A stretch of DNA of 64,000 nt from Tuctoria greenei. Lineage: Eukaryota; Streptophyta; Magnoliopsida; Poales; Poaceae. This document shows positions 9,823 to 21,535 of the stretch, in pieces; positions within the stretch are counted from its first letter, which is position 1, and every line of letters begins with the position of its first letter. The position numbers and the translations under genes are program-made. Below the pieces are notes generated by a model. It saw only the letters and a list, made by a program, of their open reading frames with translations, was not told the DNA's origin and searched no databases. The stretch spans positions 115,970,866-116,034,865 of the forward strand of contig JAYESD010000010.1 of NCBI GenBank assembly GCA_036927565.1. The letters are read 5' to 3'.

Positions 9823-12800
9823 ATGGCAGGAGGAGCAAATACAACTGAAGACGTGCATTCACCTCGCACACGGGGAATTATACAACACTTCGAACGCCAA
9901 GTGCGGCTACACACAGAAGCGCTTGATGAGGATTTTCGAGTTACCAGTGACCGCCTTGGTCAATTGGAAAATATGCAGATCGACACCAACACCAAAATCA
10001 GCACGTTGGAGAGTTCCATTCAAACATTGAACACCTCTATTGGAGCCATCCTGCAGCACCTTGAGGAGAGGGATCGTGGACGCAGCGCAGATGGACAGGT
10101 GAGCAATGCTCCTAGTATTGTACGTGACAATGAAGATGACTATTCTGCAGATACGGAGATTGGGGAAGATGAGGAAGCTAGGCCGTGGCGCCGGCTACAA
10201 CGCAACCGTCAAGGCATAGGTGGACATCGTCGGTGTGAGGTACGCAATCATGAAGATACTTTTAACAAGATCAAATTTAAGATACCTCATTTTGATGGTA
10301 AATATGACCCTGATGCATATATTACTTGGGAGATTTCTGTTGATAAAAAATTTGCATGTCATGAGTTTCCTGAAAACGCAAGAGTTAGAGCAGCCACTAG
10401 TGAGTTTACTGATTTTGCTTCTGTTTGGTGGATAGAACATGGCAAGAAAAATCCTAATAACATACCACAAACTTGGGATGCTTTGAAACGGCTCATGCGG
10501 GCTAGATTTGTTCCTTCTTACTATGCACGTGATCTGTTAAATAAGTTATAACAATTGAGACAGAGAGCTAAAAGTGTAGAAGAGTATTTTCAGGAATTAC
10601 AGATGGGTATGTTGCGTTGTAATTTAGACGAGGATGAGGAACCAGCTATGGCTAGATTTTTGGGTGGTTTAAACCGTGAAATTCAGGACACACTTGCTTA
10701 TAAAGATTACAATAATGTTACCCGTTTGTTTTATCTTGCTTGTAAAGCTGAAAGGGAAGTGCAGGGACGAAGAGCTAGCTCTAGAACTAATATTTCTGCA
10801 GGAATGACTAGCTCATGGCAACCACGCACGACTACTCCTTCGACTGGGTGTGCTTCTCCGCCATCTTCTTCACAAAGTCGGGCAGCACCTTCTTCTTCCA
10901 GCAACAAGCCACGTGCTTCTTCCACTAGCTCAGCAGTAAAGACCACCGAAAAGCCCACCGAGAGTGCTTCTTCCGTAGCATCTACCGAACGATCTAGAGA
11001 CGTTCAATGTCACAAGTGCAAGGGTTTTGGCCATGTGCAGCGTGACTGTCCAAGCAAACGTGTTCTAATTGTTAAAGATGACGGTGAGTACTCATCTGCT
11101 AGCGATTTTGATGACGATACATGTGTTTTGCTTGCAGCTGACTATGCAGGTAGCGATGAACATGAAGAAGAGCATATTGGTGCAGAAGATGCAGCGCGCT
11201 ATGATAGTCTCAATGTGCAGCGTGTGCTTAGTGCACAAATGGAGAAAGCAGAACAAAATCAAAGGCACACATTATTCCAAACAAAGTGTGTCGTCAAAGA
11301 GCGATCTTGCCGCATGATCATTGATGGAGGTAGCTGCAACAACTTGGCCAGCAGTGACATGGTGACCAAGCTGGCACTAAGCACCAAACCGCACCCACAT
11401 CCCTATTACATTCAATGGTTAAACAACAGCGGTAAGGCAAAGGTAACTAGACTTGTGCGAATCAATTTTACTATTGGATCATATAAGGATGTCGTTGAAT
11501 GTGATGTTGTGCCTATGCAAGCTTGTAATATTCTGCTAGGAAGACCTTGGCAATTTGATAGAGATTCTATGCATCATGGTAGATCAAATCAGTATTCTTT
11601 TCTTTACCACGATAAAAAAATTGTGTTGCATCCTATGTCTCCTGAAGCTATTGTGCAAGATGATGTTGCTAGAGCTAGGAAAACTAAATATCAGGACCAT
11701 GCTAACATTGAGAACAATAACAATGCCAAATCTGTGTTTGATAAAAAAAATGAGATATCTCTGAAGGGAAAATGTTTGTTTGCTACGAAATCTGATATTA
11801 ATGAACTGATTGCTTCCACCTTTGTTGCCTATGTCTTGGTATGCAAAGATGCTTTGATTTCCCTTTACGATGTGCAACATTCTTTGCCTCCTGCTGTTGC
11901 TAACATTTTGCAGGAATATTCTGACGTGTTTCCAAGTGAAATACCACCAGGACTACCACCACTTCGAGGGATTGAGCACCAGATTGACCTCATTCCCGGT
12001 GCTTCATTGCCCAACCGTGCACCATATAGGACAAATCCAGAAGAAACAAAGGAGATTCAGCGCCAAGTACAAGAACTATTTGACAAAGGTTATGTACGTG
12101 AGTCTCTTAGTCCTTGTGCTGTTCTAGTTATTCTAGTACCTAAAAAGGATGGATCATGGTGTATGTGTGTGGATTGTAGAGCAATCAACAATATAACCAT
12201 TCGATATCGTCATCCTATTCCACGCTTAGATGATATGCTTGATGAATTGAGTGGTGCTGTTGTGTTCTCAAAAGTTGATTTGCGTAGTGGTTATCACCAA
12301 ATTCACATGAAACTAGGAGATGAATGGAAAACTGCTTTCAAAACTAAGTTCGGTTTATATGAGTGGTTAGTCATGCCTTTTGGGTTAACTAATGCACCTA
12401 GCACCTTCATGAGATTAATGAACGAGGTTTTGCGTGCATTCATTGGAAAATTTGTTGTTGTGTATTTTGATGATATATTGATTTATAGCAAATCCATGGA
12501 TGAACATCTTGATCACTTACGTGTTGTTTTTAATGCTTTGTGTGAGGCACGATTATTTGGTAATCTTGAGAAGTGCACCTTTTGCATGGATCGAGTCTCT
12601 TTCCTTTGCTATGTTGTTACTCCACAGGGAATTGAAGTTGATCAAGCCAAGGTAGAGGCTATTCAGGGGTGGCCTGTACCAAAGACCATCACACAGGTGC
12701 GGAGCTTTCTAGGGCTGGCTGGGTTCTATCGTTGCTTTGTGAAGGATTTCAGCACCATTGCTGCTCCATTGAATGACCTTACGAAGAAGGGGATGCCTTT

Positions 12801-14804
12801 TTCTTGGGGCACCACACAAGATAACGCCTTTATCATACTGAAAGATAAGTTGACGCATGCACCTCTTCTCCAACTTCCTGATTTTTATAAGACTTTTGAG
12901 CTTGAATGTGATGCTAGTGGGATTGGATTGGGTGGTGTTTTGTTACAAGAAGGAAAACCTGTTGCATATTTTAGTGAGAAAATGAGTGGGCCTGTTCTAA
13001 ATTATTCTACCTATGATAAGGAATTATATGCTCTTGTACGAACTTTAGAAACATGGCAGCATTATTTGTGGCCCAAAGAATTTGTTATCCATTCTGATCA
13101 TGAATCACTAAAGCATATTAGGAGTCAAGGGAAACTAAACCGTAGGCATCCTAAGTGGATGGAATTTATTGAGTCTTTTCCTTATGTCATTAAACACAAA
13201 AAGGGAAAGGATAATGTTATTGCTGATGCTTTATCTAGACGTTATACTCTTCTATCTCAACTTGACTTTAAAATTTTTGGATTAGAAACGATTAAAGATC
13301 AATATGAACATGATGCTGATTTCAAAGATGTATTGCTGAAATGTAAAGACGGAAAAACATTGAATAAATTTGTCCTCAATGATGGCTATGTGTTTAGAGC
13401 TAATAAGTTATGCATTCCAGCTAGCTCTGTTCGTTTGTTGTTGTTACAGGAAGCGCATGGAGGCGGGCTGATGGGGCACTTTGGAGTGAAAAAGACGGAG
13501 GACATACTTGCTGGTCATTTCTTTTGGCCAAGGATGAGGCGAGACGTGGAGCGCTATGTTGCTCGCTACACGACATGTCAAAAAGCTAAGTCACGACTTA
13601 ATCCACATGGTTTGTACATGCCTCTTCCTGTTCCTAGCATGCCTTGGGAGGATATTTCTATGGACTTTGTTTTAGGACTGCCTAGAACAAAGAAGGGGAG
13701 GGATAGCATCTTTGTTGTTGTGGATAGATTTTCTAAAATGGCACACTTCATACCTTGTCGTAAAAGTGATGATGCTACACATGTTGCTGATTTGTTTTTC
13801 TGAGATATTGTTAGATTGCATGGTGTGCCAAACACAATAGTTTCAGATCGTGATGCTAAGTTTCTTAGCCATTTTTGGAGAACGTTATGGGCAAAATTGG
13901 GGACTAAGCTTTTATTTTCAACTACTTGTCATCCCCAAACTGATGGTCAAACTGAGGTTGTGAATAGAAGTTTATCTACCATGCTTAGGGCTGTTTTGAA
14001 AAAGAATATAAAAATGTGGGAAGAGTGTTTGCCTCATGTCGAGTTTGCTTATAATCGTTCCCTACATTCTAGTACTAAGAAATGCCCTTTTGAGATTGTT
14101 TATGGATTTGTACCCCGTGCTCCTATTGATTTATTACCTCTTCCTTCAATGGAACGAGTGAATTTTGATGCTAAACATCGTGCTGAATTGATCTTAAAAT
14201 TGCATAAAACCACTAAGAAGAATATAGAGTGCATGAATGCCAAGTATAAACTTGCTGGTAGTAGGGGAAAGAAAACTATCACTTTTGAACCTGGTGATTT
14301 AGTTTGGTTACATTTGCGAAAGGATAGGTTTCCTGATTTGAGAAAGTCTAAATTGTTACCTCGAGCTGATGGTCCATTCAAAGTGTTAGAAAGAATTAAT
14401 GATAATGCATATAAACTCGAATTAATGATAATGCATATAAACTCGAGTTGCCTGCGAATTTCAGGGTTAGTCCCACATTTAACATTGCAGATTTGAAGCC
14501 ATATTTGGGAGAAGAAGATGAGCTTGAGTCGCGGACGACTCAAATGCAAGAAGGGGAGGATGATGAGGACATCAACACCCTCGATACATCCACACCAACT
14601 CAGCTACCGGTTTCTGGTCCGATCACTCGCGCTCATGCACGTCAACTAAACTATGAGGTGAACTCGTTCTTGGCCTTATGTCCATCTTATCTAGACCGTG
14701 GAACTACGTGCTTTCTTGTTTTGCTTAGGAACAATGGAGAGGAGCCAATGGGAAGGGAATTCGCGCGGACGGGATTTGGACAGCAGAACAGCACCAACTT
14801 GTGA
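9823..14804 (+). pseudogene. Element A gag-pol polyprotein (CRM-like), broken
   Basis: One frame starts at ATG 9823 in a CCATGG context. Order: coiled-coil-like N-terminus; gag domain (from about residue 145, with ASVWWIEHGKK); zinc knuckle CHKCKGFGHVQRDC (11008-11049); protease IIDGGSCNNLAS (11317 on); reverse transcriptase with YFDD (12463-12474); RNase H (about 12890-13200); integrase (13440 on) with D, D and TEVVNRSL; GPFKVLERINDNAYKL domain. The frame ends inside the 3' LTR at 14804. Lesions: TAA at 10549-10551 for Gln; TGA at 13801-13803 for Arg in the integrase; Cys to Tyr at 13567-13569 in the integrase zinc site; a 26-bp tandem duplication (14394-14419, 14420-14445) that shifts the frame. 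Counting through the stops and leaving out the duplication gives about 1651 codons. Confidence 0.93.
14548..14560 (+). promoter_or_regulatory. Element A polypurine tract
   Basis: AAGAAGGGGAGGA directly before the 3' LTR. It is also coding, since the polyprotein frame runs through it. The reverse complement is at 21536-21548 (E) and 58281-58293 (H). Confidence 0.88.
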
Positions 14805-15428
14805 CGGCCACCACGATTTCATACGGACTCTGATCTGGGCGTTCAAGTACTTCCTGGAAAGATTATCAAGTCTACTTTCAAATGGATCTGGCCTCATGTC
14901 CATATCTATTCGGAGTCGGACGCAATAGTTATTTTAATACCAAGACCTTTTTCTGTCCAGGGTGCTGCATCACCAAAATTGGGCCCATGGCCCATGTATC
15001 GTTTGGAGTCCATTAGGGACTCGTGATTAGGGTTTCTCACGACCCTAGGGAGGTAATAAATAGTAGCAGCCGCCCTCATTAGCTGGTGGGTTTTGTTTAT
15101 TCGTAAGTTAGCTTCTGCTGCTTCCTTGTACACGCGCGTGTCGACTAGATCGCCCCTCTACTTGTATCCAGAACCCCACTTTAGATTGATTCAACAGATA
15201 AGTGCTTGTTCTTCTTGTTCTTGCGTGTTCTTCGATTGCTTGCAGGAACAAAGGCCCTCGTGGTCAGGTTGATTGTGTGCCAGCAAGATCAATACAACTT
15301 CGGAGTCGGTGTACCGATCGCTAAGGCGCATCGTCTTGGGGACGGTGTAGTCGGATCGCCAACGTCTTCTCCTCCACAAATCGAACCCTCCTATTCTCAT
15401 CGAAAGATCAGGAACCAAGATCCTATCA
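14561..15428 (+). mobile_element. Element A 3' LTR (868 bp)
   Basis: Same length and ends as the 5' LTR. Its first 244 bases (14561-14804) encode the C-terminal 80 residues of the polyprotein, including TRAHARQLNYEVNSF. Followed by GTGTG, the target duplication. Confidence 0.92.
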
Positions 15429-16164
15429 GTGTGAGACAATGGTTTTTACGTGGTTCGGGCCGCAAGGAGCGTAACACCCTACTCCATGGTGTATGGTATT
15501 GCTATTAAGTGTGTATGCGTGAGTTTGATGCTGGGTCCTTTGTAACTGTGGCAGATCGATCCTTTTATAGACAAGGCCAGACACCTTACAAGTGGGGTCT
15601 GAGGCTCGATAGGTGGTCCCAGGGCGATCATATCCTGTACAGAGTCTAAGGTTTCTTTCGTACGCTGCCTCTGACCGCACCTTGAAGACCCGCTGTCTTG
15701 CTGTGTTGGATGCCAGTGGCTATGCGTAGTCGTTGATGATGGTAGGAAACGTCCCATCTGTCTTGTCGCTGTAAGCTACCCACTTGTCGGTGTGGGGTAG
15801 GTCTGCGCACCTTCACTGCGATGTGATTGGTTGCAGTGGTACCTAATAGGGGGCATCCACGGCACTGTCCGCCTAGGGAAGGCGTGCAGCTTCAATGCGC
15901 GACTGGATATGACACACTGCCATTTACTCTTCGGGGCCCATGGCTTATTTCAGGTCGTGGGACACACTCCAGCTCCAGAGCCCTCCAAAGTGGGAGCGAG
16001 TGCACAATGCCGGAGAGCGTGTGGTAGCTCCGGAGCTCTCCTTGGTGGGAGCAAGGGCCCGGAGCTCGAGGATGTGTGGCAGCTCCGGAGCCTGCCTTAG
16101 CGAGGCGGTCGGGTCCAGAGCTTCTTCTTGTATGTGGGGGTACCTGGTCTTGCTGGTACCTACA
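15429..16164 (-). mobile_element. Element B 3' LTR, right segment
   Basis: Resumes after element A with the duplicated GTGTG and GAGACAATGGTTTTTACG, collinear with 33257 onward in the B 5' LTR. It probably ends at 16164 (TACA on plus, TGTAGGTACC on minus). The 5' LTR lacks about 25 bases near this end, so the exact limit is uncertain by about 20 bases. Confidence 0.78.
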
Positions 16165-16227
16165 GTGGCCCTCAGGCCCACCTCGAGAGAGGTGACGATC
16201 CTGAAGGTGGGGCCTTCATCTTGTCTT

Positions 16228-16634
16228 GTAAAAGTGATGCCAGCGGGCCCCTCCTGGGGGCGCTGGATCTCGGAGAAGTGACGCCGGCGGCCCTCGGGGA
16301 GCGCCAGAGCTCAGAGAAGTGTCGCTGACGGCCCCCTTGGGGGGTGCCGGATCTCGGAGAAGCATCGACGGCCCCCTCGGGGGGCACCGGAGCTTGGAGA
16401 AGTGTCGCTAGTGGCCCCCTTGGGGGGCGTCGGAGCTCGGAGAAGTGTCGCCAGTGGTCCCCTTGGGGGGCGTCTTAGCTCGGAGAAGCGTTTGCGGTGG
16501 CCCCCTTGGGGGGCGCTAGAGCTCGGAGAAATGATGTCGGCGGCCCCCTTGGGGGCGCCAGAGCTCAAAGAAGTGACGTCAGCGGCCCTCTTGGGCAGTG
16601 CCAGAGCTCGGAGAAGCGTAATAGGCAGCCTACC
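16228..16634 (-). repeat. 43-bp tandem repeat in element B, next to the 3' LTR
   Basis: About nine units of 40-44 bases with GAGCTCGGAGAAGTG and GGCCCCCTTGGGGGGCG blocks. The GGCCCCC and GGAGCT motifs recur in the 70-bp arrays at 32464-33066 and 50703-51488. The array is cut at 16634 by element D. Frames through it are GC-rich by-products. Confidence 0.85.
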
Positions 16635-18269
16635 TGTTGACGGCTCCTAAGATATGCTAACAAATCATCCCCAGCAACGGCGCCAGAAATGCTTGTTGGT
16701 ATTTCTTATGCACCATTAACTAAACATCTCCAACTGATGTGTCAGAAATGCGTGTTAAGAGTTCTATTGGATCACAGAGTGAATTCCACAAGTGCATAGA
16801 AATATCATTGTAGCATTTCCCCTTATGAGTATTCCCAAGGGTGTCATTTATTTGATCCCAAAGGAAGGCAGGGAAGAGATATAACAATCATCAAGTGGAA
16901 AGGGTAGAAAGGTCTAGGTAAGAATCTAGTAAGGATGGATAAAATAATAGTGAAGGTAGTGTGACACACACAAAAGCTTTCAAGTCTAAGGGGGATAAGA
17001 GGATCCTAGAGGTTAGTTAAGGTTGAGGGTTATGGAGGTACTCCTATTATGCTCTATTGTACATATGCATAGCCTAATCTCATTATCCCGAAGCTAGGTC
17101 AATAGTGAATACTTATGCTATGTGGTTCAACACATCGGGCACGGGCTTACCCCTAGCAATACTAGGGCGACTCCCGCCAAGAGCTTGTGGCATAGCCGAA
17201 CGTTGAGGATTACAAAGGACAGATAGGGTTGTCACCACCTACTGCCTACCCTTCAATCCATGGGTCTACGAGACATCCAATGCTACTTAGCTATCCTAGC
17301 CCCATGCTAGCATATTAAGTAATTACCTTAAGAGCCTAAGCACAAGCCATCCTAAGGCAATAAATTGAATCATCATTGAACCAATGTTGATACACAGCAT
17401 AATTATCCATACTAACCTAGTTATGTTATAATTAACTAGACTATAGTGGGAGTCTATAGGTTCTATGATAATGAGAAATGCTCATGATGAAATAGTCATA
17501 GAAGTTATACCTTCCACATACATGGACTCCACAATCAAACAAGAAACGCTTTGCCCAAGTATATGTATAAGTAGAGACTATAGATACTATCTTTATTATG
17601 CATAAAGTCACAAATACAAGAAAGAATACATGAGCCATACCTTCCCCAATGTAGGATTGGGAAGAGAGAGACTCCTTACTCCTTTCCCAATTTTGACTTG
17701 GGACTAGAGACTCTCCTCTCTACAACCTAACTCCTCTAAGACTATGGATGATAGTATATACAATAGAGATGAAGCTCAAGTGGTGTGTGCTAAAGTGAGG
17801 GGTAGGGGGTCCTATTTATACTAGTGTTGAGGTCGGCTCCCGCCACCAAAAGCGCGCAAATCAGTCACCATTGACTCCTTCAAGCCAGGAGGAGCCAAAA
17901 CGCGTTGTTTGACCGCGTTTGGTGCCAGGAGGGGTTCGGCCGACCTGGTCAGCACTCCAGGTGGCTGCCAGGTGGGCCCCCTTGATGTATCTGGGTGATA
18001 CACCGTTGGATCTCCTCAGATACTTCTGTTTGTGGGCCATTTGATCCATGGGATGCCACGTGTCGTCGCCTGATTGGTTGGGATGATATTTTATAGGATT
18101 TGTCCCACTACATTTTCTCATTTCCTGCATAAAATGTTGCATACACATATTTCTCCAAGTCCAAGTGGAATTGGGTTAGATAGAAAGGTGATGTGTGCAA
18201 GAAATGACAAATCCTTCACATAATTGAGTTAAATTGATGAATGAAATTAGTATATAGTAGCCGTCAACA
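16635..18269 (-). mobile_element. Element D 3' LTR (1635 bp)
   Basis: Plus-strand left end TGTTGACGGCTCC, right end GCCGTCAACA. An internal primer-site copy (CAGCAACGGCGCCA on plus, near 16671-16684) lies about 40 bases from the left end. Several indels relative to the 5' LTR make it older than the CRM-like insertions. Confidence 0.9.
17813..17820 (-). promoter_or_regulatory. TATA box of D 3' LTR
   Basis: TATAAATA on the minus strand followed by GGACCCCCTACC. A GGTTCGGCCGACC motif lies about 120 bases upstream (about 17932-17945). Confidence 0.75.
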
Positions 18270-18284
18270 AACTCCCCCAAGCTT
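18270..18284 (-). promoter_or_regulatory. Polypurine tract of element D
   Basis: Minus strand AAGCTTGGGGGAGTT immediately before the 3' LTR. Confidence 0.88.
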
Positions 18285-19612
18285 ATCCTTTGCTCGTCCT
18301 GAGCAAAGTCAAGATTTCAGGTTGATGGTTAGGAGTTGCTACAATGTCTTATTTTCAAAAGTATCTAATGCACAACAAGATATTCTACCTAGTATTGCAG
18401 AAATTGGCTATGATACTCTACCTTTCTTAAGTTATCATGTGGCTTATGTTTTTTTTCATATTCATGAGTAGTTGAAAGGTAGAATAGCAAATGGAGCAAA
18501 CATAGCCTAGAAATCAAGTTCCACTTAAATCCCGAAGAATTCAATTTAGATATTAAATACCTCAATTTGATTCTCTCAATCACTCCTTTGTGGATAGTGG
18601 AAATATTTTCTCACCAAAGCATTGTGCCTCTACTATTCGTACTCATTGAATATGGCTTGTATGTGGAGCTTGGTAAGGAAAGTAAGTAGGCATATTTGCA
18701 ACACATATATTACTAAGTCAAAAGAGTAAGCCTTAGGAGAATTCAAATCAAAACTTTTTGATTCAAGACTAGTGCATGTGTGATGGAGTGGAAGTGGATG
18801 TGAATACTTGAGATAACTCCTTTTTGGTATAATCTCTCTTTCTTTTGCAGGGATGAAATATGACTACTTTTTTTTCTCATGCTTATGATGTAAGCATGCC
18901 TTTTTTTTCATTTTCTTTTTGTAGCCATGTCTTCTACTCCCTTTCTTTGAAATGAATTTTGAAGAGAGTGCTAAACATGAATAACATGGAGTTTCTCTTT
19001 TTGTTGTAGTGTGGTGGATATGATGGATGTTTTGCTTACTTCTAGTGTAGAAGTATGACGTGCAAGTGAAGTCTTGAATTCAAGAAGAGTTGAATGATTT
19101 CTCACATAGGTCTATACTAGTTTGACTAGGCTCAATGTGAAAGCAAATAGCATATGTGTAAGGTTTTGTCTATGTATGAACATCATATGGCTTTGGTAGG
19201 TATTTCCAATCAATTGAGGGAAACTTAAATCTTTTTAGAATTTCTCCGGAAATCTAAGTTTTAATTTCAAACTAGGACTAGCAGCCCTATTACTAATTCT
19301 GATCTTGCAACAACCAAGAATTAGATTAAGCATTTGCTACCCACAACTTCCAAATTAAGGTAAAAGTATTTCAATCCAATGAAAGCAATATTTGGAGAGT
19401 AGCAAGTTGTAAACTAGAGACTTAGGAAAATAAAACAGAGCAACTATTCATCATTTCATCTATGTGAATTCTAAATCATTCTTAGCGCACATTTTTATTT
19501 GACGAAAGCAAATCTAACCTATTTTTATATATATTTATTTTTTTAAATGCAAGGTGGATGATGGATGGATGGAAAATAAATATGCAAGGAATGTGATACA
19601 TGTTACCTCAAG
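18285..19612 (-). other. Element D 3' non-coding region
   Basis: AT-rich, collinear with 2534-3841 and 35800-37150. It carries the conserved hairpin at 18878-18898. No frame here is conserved between copies. Confidence 0.75.
18878..18898 (-). other. Conserved hairpin in the D 3' region
   Basis: CATGCTTA, loop TGATG, TAAGCATG on the plus strand. It is the same stem as at 3241-3261 and 36406-36426. Confidence 0.65.
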
Positions 19613-20661
19613 TGGGGGTCCTTTTTCTTTTCAGGAAGCCTATTGAGGATGGCTGCACTGCAGTCTTCCGTAAGCTTGATGACCTCAGTGGTAGGCAATG
19701 GCCGTTTGTTGTTCAATATGTCCTTGAGATAGCGAGCATAAGTGGTTACTTGCATCGCATCAATCAAAGGCACATTGATGTGGATCTTTTGGATGATCTC
19801 AACAAAACGGTTGAATTGCTCATCCACTGTTGGCTTCCTTTGTCTGTGAGAGAATGGCAATAAGTTGGTGTCTTCAAAGTGTTTGGCCATTCTCTCAACA
19901 AGTAATTCACTTGGGACATCCTCCTTCTCAGGCTCAGTTGTCCTCTTTTCTTGTGTGGGATATGGTGGGTCACGAGTGGTCTTTCCTCCTCTCGTAACCA
20001 CTGCATTGATGTTCTCCACTGGGGCTTCTGGCTGCCCCGGAATTCTGTTGTTTTCCAATGGAGGGACAACTACAGCAAGTTGTGCTAGCTGAGTCTCCAA
20101 CATCTTGTTGAAGCTTAGTTGATTCTTGAATGCTGAGGATAGTCCTTCAATCTTGGCATTGATGTTTTCCAGGGTCTTGTCATTAGCTGACAGCTTCTTG
20201 GATAGGGCATCGTTGATCTTGAGCTGGCTAATGGCAAGTTTTCTCAAGTTGGGCTGATTTCCAGGGTTGCCATTGTTGTTGTACCCTCCTTGAAAGAATG
20301 GGTGTTGTTGACCCCACTCTTGATCTCCTGGATGATAGCCATTGTTGTTGTTGATTTTCGTTGCTGGTGAGGTATAGGGCATCCTCACGAGTTTCTGGGC
20401 AATCATTGCCCATATGACCCGTGTTGCCACACACTTCACACATGATGTGAGAGTCTAGGGCATAGGCATTGCCAGACACTTCACCACCGGCTTGTCCATC
20501 AATTTTCTTCATTAGGAGGTCCAATTTTGCAGCGATCATGTCGACCTCCTTCAAGGTGTACATGCCTTGCTGTCGGGTATGAAGACGCTCATCGTTCCAT
20601 CCCATGTTGGACACCATCTTCTCAATAAGATCTTTAGCTTTTGGCACCGTCAATGAGAAGA
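19603..20661 (-). pseudogene. Element D gag, C-terminal part ending in a deletion junction
   Basis: Downstream continuation of the gag split by E. From 20653 it reads MTVPKAKDLIEKMVSNMGW, then the zinc knuckle CEVCGNTGHMGNDC (about 20445-20400). A frame change near 20350 leads to a second frame (20439-19603) with QLAQLAVVVPPLENN, DEQFNRFVEIIQKIHINVPL and TEDCSAAILNRLPEKKKDP. In Athila-type proteins that last motif leads into protease. Here it is followed by HLR and a stop, then 3' non-coding sequence. The junction (about 19612-19623) shares GGACCC with the C0 3' region, pointing to a microhomology deletion. Confidence 0.85.
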
Positions 20662-20666
20662 AGGCT

Positions 20667-21535
20667 TGATAGGATCTTGGTTCCCGATCTTTCGATGAGA
20701 ATAGGAGGGTTCGATTTGTGGAGGAGAAGACGTTGGCGATCCAACTACACCATCCCCAAGACGATGCGCCTTAGCGATCGGTACACCGACTCCGAAGTTG
20801 TATTGATCTTGCTGGCGCACAATCAACCTGACCACGAGGGCCTTTGTTCCTGCAAGCAATCGAAGAACACGCAAGAACAAGAAGAACAAGCACTTATCTG
20901 TTGAATCAATCTAAAGTGGGGTTCTGGATACAAGTAGACGGGCGATCTAGTCGACACGCGCGTGTACAAGGAAGCAGCAGAAGCTAACTTACGAATAAAC
21001 AAAAACCCACCAGCTAATGAGGGCGGCTGCTACTATTTATTACCTCCCTAGGGTCGTGAGAAACCCTAATCACGAGTCCCTAATGGACTCCAAACGATAC
21101 ATGGGCCATGGGCCCAATTTTGGTGATGCAGCACCCTGGACAGAAAAAGGTCTTGGTATTAAAATAACTATTGCGGTCGACTCAGAATAGATATGGACAT
21201 GAGGCCAGATCCGTTCGAAAGTAGACTTGATAATCTTTCCAGGAAGTACTTGAACGCCCAGATCGGAGTCCGTATGAAATCGTTGTGGCCGTCACAAGTT
21301 GGTGCTGTTCTGCTGTCCAAATCCCGTCCGCGCGAATTCCCTTCCCATTGGCTCCTCTCCATTGTTCCTAAGCAAAACAAGAAAGCACGTAGTTCCATGG
21401 TCTAGATAAGATGGACATAAGGCCAAGAACGAGTTCACCTCATAGTTTAGTTGACGTGCACGAGCGCGAGTGGTCGGACCAGAAACCGGTAGCTGAGTTG
21501 GTGTGGATGTATCGAGGGTGTTGATGTCCTCATCA
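20667..21535 (-). mobile_element. Element E 3' LTR (869 bp)
   Basis: Minus strand starts TGATGAGGACATC at 21535 and ends CCTATCA at 20667. The normal polyprotein stop lies inside it at 21292-21294. Confidence 0.92.

Larger units (their letters stand above)
7794..15428 (+). mobile_element. Element A: full-length CRM-like chromovirus copy (7635 bp)
   Basis: Two 868-bp LTRs, a primer site, a leader, gag-pol, a polypurine tract and a perfect 5-bp target duplication GTGTG (7789-7793 and 15429-15433) define the element. The B 5' LTR at about 33250-33270 shows the same site empty. The two LTRs differ at about 12 positions by eye. Polyprotein wording, tRNA-Met-type primer site and extension of the reading frame into the 3' LTR fit the CRM clade of chromoviruses. 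That clade call is from recollection of the family, not from a search. Confidence 0.9.

Noticed and set aside
16228..16634. Regular short repeats that could suggest a CRISPR array
   Set aside because: Units are contiguous and diverged with no unique spacers, and the context is a plant retrotransposon.
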